This document shows positions 25,255 through 33,008 of a stretch of 64,000 nt of DNA, one piece after another (position 1 is the stretch's first letter; each line of letters opens with the position of its first letter). The translations under genes and the position numbers were made by a program. This DNA is from Bordetella parapertussis. Lineage in GTDB: Bacteria > Pseudomonadota > Gammaproteobacteria > Burkholderiales > SG8-41. The notes beneath the pieces are model-generated. The model was not told the DNA's origin. It made no database searches and saw only the letters and a list, made by a program, of their open reading frames with translations. The stretch lies in assembly GCA_945861275.1 (NCBI GenBank), contig CAMATZ010000032.1, forward strand, positions 1-64,000. Reading direction: 5' to 3'.

Positions 25255-26016
25255 ATGAATCTTGGCATCACAGGAAAAACCGCCATTGTCACCGCCGCCA
25301 GCGGCGGCCTCGGTGAATTCGCGGCACGCGCACTGGCGGCGGAAGGCGTCAATCTGGTGCTGTTTGCGCGTTCAGCAGACACGCTGCGCGCGAAAGCCGC
25401 GGACATGGCCAAACAATACGCTGTGCGCGTGCTGCCGGTAGCCGGCGATATGCGCGTCGCCGCCGATGTGGACCGGCTGATCGACGAAACAAAGCGCGAA
25501 TTCGGCGGGCCGGATATTCTGGTGCTCAACACCGGCCGCCCGCCGGTGCCGATGCGCGAAGTGCTCGACGAAACCGATGACGAACGCTGGCAGGACGCCT
25601 ACGAAACGCAGTTGCGTGGCGCGATTCGCGTGGCGGGCAAAGTCGCACCGCTGCTGGTGGCGCGCGGCTGGGGCCGCATTGTCGGCATCACTTCCGCCAG
25701 CGTCAAGCAACCGATGACCAAGCACGGTTTGTCCACGGTATTTCGCGCGGGCCTTACCGGCTATCTGCGTCACCTCGCCAATGAAATCGCCACCACCGGC
25801 GTCACTGTGAACACAGTCTGTCCGGCCTCCGTCGGTACCGAGGCGATGGAAAAAAGCTACGACCTCAAGCTGCGCGCGCAGCAGGTGCCGATGCGCCGCA
25901 TCGGCCGCCCGGAAGAGTTAGGGGCGATGGTCGCGTTTCTGTGTTCCGACCTCGCGGGTTTTACCACCGGCGCTGCGATACAGGTGGATGGGGGGATGGT
26001 GGCGTCGCTGGCGTAG
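25255..26016 (+). CDS. Divergent SDR family oxidoreductase lacking the usual Tyr-Lys pair
   Basis: A 253-residue short-chain dehydrogenase/reductase fold protein. The cofactor loop is VTAASGGLGEFAARAL and the C-terminus is 'FTTGAAIQVDGGMVAS', as in FabG-like enzymes. The catalytic Ser is plausible in GITSASVKQP. Where YxxxK normally stands, the sequence reads LSTVFRAGLTGYLR, so Tyr is replaced by Ser or Thr and Lys by Arg. A known FabG-like subgroup shows the same KQP...LS..RA pattern, so this is not decay. Catalysis may differ from classical SDRs. It lies about 100 bases after the acyl-CoA dehydrogenase and may be co-transcribed with it. Confidence 0.87.
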   Translation: MNLGITGKTAIVTAASGGLGEFAARALAAEGVNLVLFARSADTLRAKAADMAKQYAVRVLPVAGDMRVAADVDRLIDETKREFGGPDILVLNTGRPPVPMREVLDETDDERWQDAYETQLRGAIRVAGKVAPLLVARGWGRIVGITSASVKQPMTKHGLSTVFRAGLTGYLRHLANEIATTGVTVNTVCPASVGTEAMEKSYDLKLRAQQVPMRRIGRPEELGAMVAFLCSDLAGFTTGAAIQVDGGMVASLA

Positions 26017-26022
26017 TTGCTC

Positions 26023-26075
26023 GTAGCGTGCGCCATGCGCATGGTTCGCTGAGTCGCGCGTATGGCGCACGCTAC
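26023..26075. repeat. Inverted repeat, GTAGCGTGCGC family, copy 2
   Basis: GTAGCGTGCGCCATGCGC (26023-26040) is mirrored at 26056-26075 with a 2-base insertion in the right arm. It is related to the copies at 15136 and 62963. Confidence 0.85.
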
Positions 26076-26244
26076 GCCTGCACTATCAGTGACACATGAG
26101 TCGCCTTATGGATTCCCGCCGCAGCCTGCCCTCGAATGCTTTAGTCGGGGGCGGGAACGACACGCCTGTTGTGCTGGATGTCTGTCATTTAACTCCGCTT
26201 CATCCCCAAAGCATTTACCACCAGTGCCCAGCGCTCAATCTCAC

Positions 26245-27240
26245 TTAGGGAGAAGTTTTTATGCCTGCCGACACGATAATCTGTTTCCAGCGGGTGATTT
26301 CGCCCTTCAGCAGCGCGTGAAACTGCGCAGGCGTTGAAGTCTGAATGGTCACGCCCGCGAGTTCGAGTCTTGATTTCAGATCAACGTCCGCCAGCGCATA
26401 TTGGGTAAGTGTGTCGATGCGCGCAACCCGCGCATGCGGCGTCGCGCCGGGCGCGAACACACCGAACCACGCCACATAGTCATAGCCGGGCAAGCCGCTT
26501 TCCGCAATGGCAGGCAGGTCGGGCAATGCGGGTGCCCGCGTCAGACTCGACACACCCAGCGCGCGCAGCCGCGCGCTTTTCACATGCGGCAGCGCGCCGG
26601 GCATGGTGGCAATCATGAAGCCAATTTGCCCGGCGATCACATCACCCAGCGCCGGGCCCGCCCCCTTGTACGGCACATGATTGAGTTGTATGCCAGCGAG
26701 CGAACGAAACAACTCCACCGCCAGATGCGACGAGCTGCCGACGCCGCCAGTGCCAAAGGTAATCGCGCCCGGTTTTTGCCGGGCAAGCGCGATCAGTTCC
26801 TGCGCATTGCGCGGTGCGAACGTGGGATGCGCCACCAGCAAATTCGGCGTGTATCCAATAAACGTCACCGCCGCGAGATCGCGCAGCGTGTCGTAGGGCA
26901 GCTTTTCGCGCAACGCGGGTTCGTAGGCGATGCCCGCGCTGTGCAGCAACTGCGTGTATCCGTCGCCCTGCGCCTTGGCCACGATGTCGGTGCCGAGCAG
27001 GCCGCCGCTGCCGCCACGGTTGTCGACCACATGCTGCGCGCTGGTATTTTGGGTTAGGCGCGCGCCAAGCAGTCGCGCGATCACATCAGCCGTGCCGCCG
27101 GGCGCGAAAGGCACGATCAGGCGCACCGGGCGCGAGGGAAAGGCTTCGGCTTGCGCGCACACGCTTCGCGCCGCCAGTGCTGCCATTGCGCCAGTAACAA
27201 CGAAGCAAAATCCGGCAATCCCATTTACAATGCGGCCCAC
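26245..27240 (-). CDS. Bug/TctC family receptor
   Basis: Periplasmic Bug receptor of 331 residues starting at GTG 27240, with GGAGGAATTC just upstream. Signal peptide (GFCFVVTGAMAALAARSVCAQ), then 'FPSRPVRLIVPFAPGGTADVIAR', DNRGGSGGLLGTDIV, 'NHVPYKGAGPALG' and a C-terminal WKQIIVSAGIKTSP helix. It is divergent from the thioesterase gene. No transporter membrane subunits are nearby. Ligand unknown. Confidence 0.93.
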   Translation of the reverse strand: MGRIVNGIAGFCFVVTGAMAALAARSVCAQAEAFPSRPVRLIVPFAPGGTADVIARLLGARLTQNTSAQHVVDNRGGSGGLLGTDIVAKAQGDGYTQLLHSAGIAYEPALREKLPYDTLRDLAAVTFIGYTPNLLVAHPTFAPRNAQELIALARQKPGAITFGTGGVGSSSHLAVELFRSLAGIQLNHVPYKGAGPALGDVIAGQIGFMIATMPGALPHVKSARLRALGVSSLTRAPALPDLPAIAESGLPGYDYVAWFGVFAPGATPHARVARIDTLTQYALADVDLKSRLELAGVTIQTSTPAQFHALLKGEITRWKQIIVSAGIKTSP

Positions 27241-27362
27241 GAATTCCTCCGCTGATACGTGCCGCGAGTATAAAGCGTGACTGGCGGGGGTTACAGCAAT
27301 TCCTTATTGTGAACGTCGTGCGTTTCGCAAACAACACTTGAGCAATCGGAGCATCAGCAGCA

Positions 27363-27842
27363 ATGGCAACCAAAAAACCCAGCGTGGCTAAAAAATCCAG
27401 GACCGCCGCGCAACCGCAGCAACCCCATCCCAATCGCGTGTTCAGGGGCGGCATGCCCACCACGCTCGGCATGCGGCTGGTTTCCCTCACCAAGAAAAAA
27501 GTCGTCGCCGAAATGCCGGTCACGGATATGCACCGCAACTGGAACGGCCGTGTTAACGGCGGCGCCATCATGGCGCTGGCCGATGCCGCAGGCGCCGCGG
27601 GCGCGCGCCTCAGCATGCCGCCGGATCATGGTGGCGGCACGCTGGAATCCAAAACCAATTTCTTCTCCGCCGGGGTGGGGCCGGTGATACGCGCGGTGGC
27701 AATACCGCTGCACATCGGGCGCACCACGTCGGTGTGGCAAACCACCATCACCAACAGCGGCGACAGCAGCCGTGTGGCGATCGTGACACAGACGCAGATG
27801 TGTTTGCCGATCCGGGTTAAGAGTGCAGCTAAGGAGGATTGA
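27363..27842 (+). CDS. PaaI-family hotdog thioesterase
   Basis: A 159-residue hotdog-fold protein. After a lysine-rich N-terminal tail comes the core: NWNGRVNGGAIMALADAAGA (the NGG...ADxA helix typical of PaaI-type acyl-CoA thioesterases), TLESKTNFFSAGVG and 'IVTQTQMCLP'. Such enzymes release CoA from aryl- or acyl-CoA intermediates. The catalytic Asp/Glu of the central helix is present (ALADAAGA). It is a monocistronic gene; an inverted repeat follows directly. Confidence 0.85.
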   Translation: MATKKPSVAKKSRTAAQPQQPHPNRVFRGGMPTTLGMRLVSLTKKKVVAEMPVTDMHRNWNGRVNGGAIMALADAAGAAGARLSMPPDHGGGTLESKTNFFSAGVGPVIRAVAIPLHIGRTTSVWQTTITNSGDSSRVAIVTQTQMCLPIRVKSAAKED

Positions 27843-27863
27843 TTCAGGCGTCAAACAGGGCTT

Positions 27864-27960
27864 CACCGCAAAGGCGCAAAAGCGCAAAGAAGAACCGCAA
27901 AGGAAAACCTTGTTCCTGGTTTTCTTTGCGTGTCCTTTGCGCTTTTGCGTCTTTGCGGTG
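27864..27960. repeat. Long inverted repeat, CACCGCAAAG type
   Basis: Arms of 26 bases (27864-27889 and 27935-27960), starting CACCGCAAAGGCGCAAAAG, match at 25 positions. A second inner pairing (GCAAAGGAAAACC with GGTTTTCTTTGC) extends the hairpin over nearly the full 97 bases. Confidence 0.88.
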
Positions 27961-27983
27961 GATGTTGACTTACAGGTTCGGAA

Positions 27984-28730
27984 TCACCCCACCGCCGGCC
28001 AAATTCGCGCCGCCAGATTCGGCGAACCCGGCGCATGCACCAGCTTGCGCACTACATCGTCGGTCCACTGCTCCATCTTCGGGTTCGCTTTTTCGTGTTC
28101 GACAAAACTGCCGTCGCGCGCGCGGGTCGAGGTGAACTCATACAGAATGATGTGCTTGGCCCAGCCCGACACCGAGGCGTATTTGCGCACGCGCACGCAG
28201 CCCGGCAGCTTTTGCATCGAGGGCATGCGCCACTGCGCGTACCACGCCGCGAGCTCGTCTTCATCCTGACCGAGTCCGGCGTTGAAGCTGCCCAGTTGGA
28301 TGCCGGGCGAGAGGCCCAGTTCCGGCGGCGATTTTGCAGCCGGACCGTGTATGCGTGCTTCTTCGGTGGCGATATTCGAACGCTCGCCGATGCGCAGGGC
28401 AAGCATTTTTTTGTCAGCGTCGGACAGCCGCTCGCGCAGTTGCGCCGGCGTGGGGTTCGCGAACACATGCGCGTCTTTCGCGCCGAACAGCAGAATGTAA
28501 CGGTCGCCGGTCGGGATGGAGGGGTCGGTAATATGACTCAGGCGGTTCGGCGCCCCGGTCATTATGACGTTCGTTTCCGACGCATAATGCGCGCCCCACA
28601 GATAGCCCGGCTGCTTCAGCATGTTGGGAATGTAATGGCCGTGCAGCCACTTCAGATAATCTTCACGCCCCTGTTGCGGCAGGTTGTACCAGGTCATCCA
28701 GATGCCACGATCGACATTATTCACACGCAT
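27984..28730 (-). CDS. Hypothetical protein with two dimeric alpha-beta-barrel-like modules
   Basis: A 248-residue cytosolic protein of no family I can name. Two half-sequences each look like a ferredoxin-like dimeric alpha-beta barrel: residues 8-60 (GIWMTWYNLPQQGREDYLKWLHGHYIPNMLKQPGYLWGAHY) and residues about 150-235 (AWYAQWRMPSMQKLPGCVRVRKYASVSGWAKHIILYEF). Such modules occur in monooxygenases, EthD-like proteins and isomerases. GGGAG abuts ATG 28730; GTG 28724, six bases beyond it, may be the true start. Confidence 0.7.
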   Translation of the reverse strand: MRVNNVDRGIWMTWYNLPQQGREDYLKWLHGHYIPNMLKQPGYLWGAHYASETNVIMTGAPNRLSHITDPSIPTGDRYILLFGAKDAHVFANPTPAQLRERLSDADKKMLALRIGERSNIATEEARIHGPAAKSPPELGLSPGIQLGSFNAGLGQDEDELAAWYAQWRMPSMQKLPGCVRVRKYASVSGWAKHIILYEFTSTRARDGSFVEHEKANPKMEQWTDDVVRKLVHAPGSPNLAARIWPAVG

Positions 28731-28784
28731 CTCCCAAAGTTGATTTCGATTCGATTATACGGTGCTGGTGATACGCACCGCATG

Positions 28785-30461
28785 TCAACCTTCGCATCGA
28801 ACGCGAATTTCAAACACTACGCCGCTTCCGCCTTGCAGATTTCGCGCCTCCGCCCGCCCGCCATGAAATTCCGCAATCAGCCGCACGATATACAGCCCCA
28901 ATCCTAAATGCGGGTTGTCGCCGCTGGCTTCCTTGCGCACCGAGATCATGGCGTCGAACAGCCGCTCGGCGATTTCGGGCGGTAACGGCGGGCCGCTGTT
29001 GCTGAACTGAAGCACGGCTTCGCTGCCGGTGCGTTGCAAGCTGACTAAGACCGGTGTACCCGCGGTGGCGAAGTCGGTGGCGTTGGCGGCTAACTTGTCG
29101 AGCATTTGCGCGAACAGGTCGGGTGCACCGGTCAGCGTGACCGGCTCTTCGGTCATGCTGAGCTCGAAGGCGCAATGTTTGTAGGCGCTGCTGTAGCCGC
29201 TGACGCATCCAGCGAGCACGGCCTTGGCGTCGAACGGCGTGCGCTCTTCGTTGCGCACCGCCTGTTCGAGGCGGTTGGCCTCCGCCATGCGTGTGAGTAT
29301 GGTTTCGAGGCGATTGAGGCCGCCTTCGGCACGATCCACATACACACTCACGTCATGCGGCACGGCATGCAGCCTGACGTTTTCGAGCGACGAGCGCACC
29401 ACGGCGATGGGCGTGCGCAGTTCGTGGCTCAGGCGCTGCGCGAGTTTTTCGAGATGGGCGTTGTATTGTGCCAGCCGCTCGAGCATGGTGGAGAAGGCGC
29501 GCGACAGGTCGCCGATTTCATCGTTGGCATACTCCGCGGTAACCAGCACACGAATGTGGCCTTTGGAATCGATGGCGTTTTCGGCTTCGTCGCGCAGCCG
29601 CCGCAATCGCCAACTCAAGCGCGAAGCGAACAGCAGCAACACCAGCGCCACCGCGCTGAAGGCGATCAGGGTGACCGCGGCCAGTTGTTGAAACGCGCGG
29701 TTGCCGAGCGAGACGATGGCGTCGGTATTTTCCTCGACGACCACTGCGCCAACGACTTTCTCGCCCACCCAGATCGGGTGCGTGGCCGACAGGATTACGT
29801 TGCGTCCCTGCGCACCGGCGCGCCGCCGCAGACCGGGCGTGCCGTCGAGCGCGCGCTCGAGTTCGCGTCCGCCGAACACCACGTCATTGGGAATAAATTC
29901 GTCGTCCACACTGGCGGGCAGTGGAAACATGCGCCGGAACACGGGTTGCAGCGCGTAGTTCACCAGCTTTTCCAGCGGGCCGAAACTGGCGCTGTCGCCG
30001 CTGTATTTTTGTTTGGCGTCGAGGTTGCCTGCGGTGGCCACCAGTTGCGGTTTGGTATCGACCACCCAGATGCGCAGGCCCGCGCGCGCCAGTCCGGCGA
30101 GGATGATCCGTACTTCTTCCGATGCGCTGGTGGCGGGCGGCGCCGGCGGCGGGGGTAGTGGTTTGGGCGCGTCCGGATCGCTGGCGGACGGCGGCTCGGC
30201 ATCCCTTTTGAGGTCGGGGACTTTTTGCGAAGACCCGTGCAATTCCAGCAGCCTGGGGCGATCCTGCAGGGCGGTGGCGATGCCGCGCGCGGCGGAGATC
30301 ACCTGCTGCTCCTGATTGTCGCGCAGCAGTTTTTCCATCGCTTTCACGTAGCTGTAGCCCGCCCACGGAATCACCAGCAGCACCAGCGCGACCAGCGCGA
30401 CCTGACCGTGCAGGCCGAACAGGCGCGTGGCTTTTTGAGCGAGTTGTTTTGTGGTGGGCAT
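28785..30461 (-). CDS. Sensor histidine kinase, dedicated-sortase-system (PdsS)-like
   Basis: About 558 residues. An N-terminal TM segment (GQVALVALVLLVIPWAGYSYV) and a second at about residues 245-265 bound a periplasmic sensor that includes a proline-rich stretch (PKPLPPPPAPP). Then come HAMP-like sequence, the H box LAQRLSHELRTPIAVV, the N box LAANATDFA and the G box HLGLGLYIVRLIAEFHGG. The D box reads SNSGPPLPPEI, as in kinases of the proteobacterial dedicated sortase system, which the response regulator also resembles. ATG 30461 is used. It is the second gene of a two-gene operon and would phosphorylate the upstream regulator. Signal unknown. Confidence 0.85.
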   Translation of the reverse strand: MPTTKQLAQKATRLFGLHGQVALVALVLLVIPWAGYSYVKAMEKLLRDNQEQQVISAARGIATALQDRPRLLELHGSSQKVPDLKRDAEPPSASDPDAPKPLPPPPAPPATSASEEVRIILAGLARAGLRIWVVDTKPQLVATAGNLDAKQKYSGDSASFGPLEKLVNYALQPVFRRMFPLPASVDDEFIPNDVVFGGRELERALDGTPGLRRRAGAQGRNVILSATHPIWVGEKVVGAVVVEENTDAIVSLGNRAFQQLAAVTLIAFSAVALVLLLFASRLSWRLRRLRDEAENAIDSKGHIRVLVTAEYANDEIGDLSRAFSTMLERLAQYNAHLEKLAQRLSHELRTPIAVVRSSLENVRLHAVPHDVSVYVDRAEGGLNRLETILTRMAEANRLEQAVRNEERTPFDAKAVLAGCVSGYSSAYKHCAFELSMTEEPVTLTGAPDLFAQMLDKLAANATDFATAGTPVLVSLQRTGSEAVLQFSNSGPPLPPEIAERLFDAMISVRKEASGDNPHLGLGLYIVRLIAEFHGGRAEARNLQGGSGVVFEIRVRCEG

Positions 30462-30501
30462 CGTTATGCCGGCACCGGAATTGCCTTTGCGCGGTTCTGT
30501 C

Positions 30502-31197
30502 TCACGCCGCGGCCCGCCAGCGGTAGCCCAACCCGTAAACAGTATCGATGCAATCAAACGCCGGATCGACGGCCGCGAACTTGCGGCGGATGCGCTTCAC
30601 GTGTGAGGTGATGGTGCTGTCATCCACAACGATATGCACCTCGCCCATCAGTTGCTCGCGGTTTTTAACGTGACCCGCAAACCTGGCGAGCGCGTGCACC
30701 ATCCAGAATTCGGTGAGCGTGAGTTCGACTTCGCGCCCGTTCCAGCTGACGCTGAAGCGCTGCAAATCCAGTTGCAGCGGTCCGCGCGTGAGCAGGTCTG
30801 CACTGGGTGCAGGCTCGCGCGCCAGATCGGCGCGGCGGAACAGCGCCGACACCCGCGCCAGCAGATGCGGCAGGCTCATGTTTTTGGTGACGTAATCGTC
30901 GGCGCCCATGCGCAGGCCCGATACGGTGTCGAAATCGCTGTCGCGCGCGGTCAGAAAAATAATCGGCAGCGTGCCCGATAGCGCACGCAGTTCGCGGCAC
31001 AGCGCGAAGCCGCCGTCGATTTCATCCCCCAGGCCGATGTCGAGCAGCACCAGATCGGGCAGCCGCGTGCGCAGTGCCGACAGCGCGTCGGGATGGTTGG
31101 CGTGCTGGATGACTTCGTAGCCGTATTTGTGCAGCGCCTCGGCGGTGTTGGCGCGGATGACCGGATCATCTTCCACGATGGCGATGCGGCGCGGCAT
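30502..31197 (-). CDS. OmpR-type response regulator, dedicated-sortase-system (PdsR)/CreB-like
   Basis: A 231-residue regulator. The receiver domain (residues 1 to about 120) has the acidic pair EDD near residue 8, the phosphoacceptor in VLLDIGLGDEIDGG, 'IIFLTARDSDFDTVSGLRMGADDYVTK' with Thr and Lys. A C-terminal winged-helix DNA-binding domain follows (LTLTEFWMVHALARFAGHVKNREQLM ... RKFAAVD...GLGYRW). The LGDEIDGGFALCRELRALSGTLP stretch matches the dedicated-sortase regulator family closely. AGGAG precedes the ATG. It is divergent from the creD-like operon, which is its likely target. Confidence 0.9.
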   Translation of the reverse strand: MPRRIAIVEDDPVIRANTAEALHKYGYEVIQHANHPDALSALRTRLPDLVLLDIGLGDEIDGGFALCRELRALSGTLPIIFLTARDSDFDTVSGLRMGADDYVTKNMSLPHLLARVSALFRRADLAREPAPSADLLTRGPLQLDLQRFSVSWNGREVELTLTEFWMVHALARFAGHVKNREQLMGEVHIVVDDSTITSHVKRIRRKFAAVDPAFDCIDTVYGLGYRWRAAA

Positions 31198-31420
31198 GGT
31201 TGCTCCTGTGATTCAACCTAGAAACGGCAGTTGGTAAAGCGCTGTGAATATACCGCAATCCGCGCCGGGCTCAGCCCGCTACCGGCAACTGCCTTTTTGT
31301 TGCCACAATTGATCAGCGCTTTGCCTTAATCGTGCCCGCCGCGCGCCATGCTTGCGCCGCTAAATAGCTCACATGCCGGGCCACCTCCACACAGCGCCGG
31401 GTCTCATTCAGGAGCGCAAG
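31198..31420. promoter_or_regulatory. Divergent promoter region between regulator and creD-like operon
   Basis: About 220 bases between divergently transcribed operons must carry both promoters and perhaps the regulator's own binding sites. No clear direct repeats or -35/-10 pairs were resolved by eye. Confidence 0.4.
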
Positions 31421-31570
31421 ATGAAGATCAAATCAAAACCCGCGGTTTTCGCCGCCGAAAAATTAACCACCGACATGCTGATGCTGGCGTTGCAGGCGCT
31501 GATTGTGGGCGCGGCGGCTGCGATGCTGGCGGGATTGGCGGTGGCGGTTCTGGTGGCATTGCTGTCATGA
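31421..31570 (+). CDS. Small membrane protein, 49 residues
   Basis: Starts at ATG 31421 with CAGGAGC 6 nt upstream. The sequence is a short basic N-terminus (MKIKSKPAVFAAEKL) and a long hydrophobic segment (MLMLALQALIVGAAAAMLAG and on to LVALLS), so a single-pass inner membrane miniprotein. Its TGA stop overlaps the next ATG (ATGA at 31567-31570). The position between a two-component system and a CreD-like membrane protein suggests an accessory subunit. No known family recognised. Confidence 0.72.
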   Translation: MKIKSKPAVFAAEKLTTDMLMLALQALIVGAAAAMLAGLAVAVLVALLS

Positions 31571-31713
31571 ACACCGCTTCCAATCAGCGCGGGATGCTGC
31601 GGGCCGGTGACTGGGGCAATGGGTTTGACCTTGAAAACCACGCGGCGCTGAACCAAGGCAGCGCCGGTACCCAGTCTCTGGCCCGGAGCGTCTCGCGCGG
31701 GAGAGCCAAATGA
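31567..31713 (+). CDS. Small soluble ORF, 48 residues, coupled on both sides
   Basis: Begins at the ATGA overlap with the preceding miniprotein and ends at another ATGA overlap with the creD-like gene (31710-31713). The product (starting MNTASNQRGMLRAGDWGNG) is polar and has no hydrophobic segment. The double stop-start overlap is the main evidence that it is translated; it could serve as a translational relay. Function unknown. Confidence 0.55.
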   Translation: MNTASNQRGMLRAGDWGNGFDLENHAALNQGSAGTQSLARSVSRGRAK

Positions 31714-32963
31714 TAAAACGACTATTCGCCATCGGTTTCATTTTTGCCTGCGTATCCGTCGCATGGATGATCCTTGCGGGCGCCACCTACACCCGCACCA
31801 ACGCCGCGGACGCCAGTCTTAAATCGCGCGTGGCGCAATTGTGGGGTGCGCCGCAGGCGCAGTTGCCGCCGCAGATAACCGCGTGGGAAATGGTGACCAA
31901 AAAAATCGAAAGCCTTGAAGACGGCAAAAAAATCGTGAAAACCGTCGAAGAAAAAGTTACCGAGAAACTCACGCTTGACAGCAGTGATATACAGGTGAAC
32001 CTGAAGCTGGACCCCCGCCAAAAAGGCCTGTTGTGGTACGCCACCTACGGCGTGGATTTCAGCGCGACCTATGTCGTAACCAACAATGCCAAAATCGCGC
32101 GCGACATCGAAATTGCGCTGCCGTTTCCCGCCAAGCGCGCGGTGTTTGACGATTTGCGATTCGAACTGGAGGGCGCGCAGTGGCAGGCCAAGCCCGCGCC
32201 GGGCGAAGACAGATTTGTCGGCCGCACACGGCTGGAAGCGGGCGCGCAGGCGACGCTGCGCACGGGTTATCGCAGCCAGGGGCTGGATCGCTGGAGCTAC
32301 GGTTTTGGCGGCGGCATTGCGGAAGTGCGTAACTTCAAGCTGGCGATGCGCACCAACTTCGAAGCCATCGATTTTCCCGATGATGCGATTTCGCCGCTGT
32401 CGAAACAACGTACCGACACGGGTTGGGCACTGCAGTGGGAATACCGGCATCTGGTTTCCGGCGTGAACATCGCGATGGCGATGCCGGAGAAGCTGCAGCC
32501 GGGGCCGCTGGCGAGCCAGATTTCAACTTTCGCGCCGGTGTCGCTGTTTTTCTTTATTGTGGTGTTACTGACTATCGGCGTGGTGCGTCACGTCGATATA
32601 CATCCCATGCATTTCTTTTTTCTGGCGGCGTCGTTCTTCTCGTTTCATTTGCTGTTCGCTTACCTTGCAGATCAGGTATCGATACACATGGCCTTCGCCA
32701 TCGCGGCGGTGGTGTCGATGCTGCTCACCATCAGTTACCTGCGCATTGTGTTCGGTGCGGCGTTTGCGTTCCTCGCGGCCGGTACCGCGCAAGGGGTCTA
32801 TCTGGTATTGTTCTCGTATGCGTTTTTCTTCAAGGGCTTGACCGGCTTGGCGATCACCATCGGCGCGATTGCAACGCTGTTTGTGTTGATGCAGGTCACC
32901 GCGCGGGTGAACTGGAACAGCGTGTTTGGTGAACGGCGCACTGCCGCGCCTGTGTTAGCGTAG
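31710..32963 (+). CDS. CreD-like inner membrane protein
   Basis: A 417-residue protein with an N-terminal TM anchor (RLFAIGFIFACVSVAWMILAG), a large periplasmic domain of about 250 residues, and a C-terminal bundle of several TM helices (FFFIVVLLTIGVVRHVDIHPMHFFFLAASFFSFHLLFAYLADQ ... 'YLVLFSYAFFFKGLTGLAITIGAIATLFVLMQ'). The tail matches CreD/CreD-related proteins, which respond to CreBC-type two-component systems and are linked to envelope stress and beta-lactam response. The adjacent divergent two-component system fits that pairing. Weaker than classical CreD over the periplasmic part. Confidence 0.8.
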   Translation: MIKRLFAIGFIFACVSVAWMILAGATYTRTNAADASLKSRVAQLWGAPQAQLPPQITAWEMVTKKIESLEDGKKIVKTVEEKVTEKLTLDSSDIQVNLKLDPRQKGLLWYATYGVDFSATYVVTNNAKIARDIEIALPFPAKRAVFDDLRFELEGAQWQAKPAPGEDRFVGRTRLEAGAQATLRTGYRSQGLDRWSYGFGGGIAEVRNFKLAMRTNFEAIDFPDDAISPLSKQRTDTGWALQWEYRHLVSGVNIAMAMPEKLQPGPLASQISTFAPVSLFFFIVVLLTIGVVRHVDIHPMHFFFLAASFFSFHLLFAYLADQVSIHMAFAIAAVVSMLLTISYLRIVFGAAFAFLAAGTAQGVYLVLFSYAFFFKGLTGLAITIGAIATLFVLMQVTARVNWNSVFGERRTAAPVLA

Positions 32964-33008
32964 AAATAGAAATAATTTAATAAAAACAATTCGTTACAAA
33001 GGCATTCC

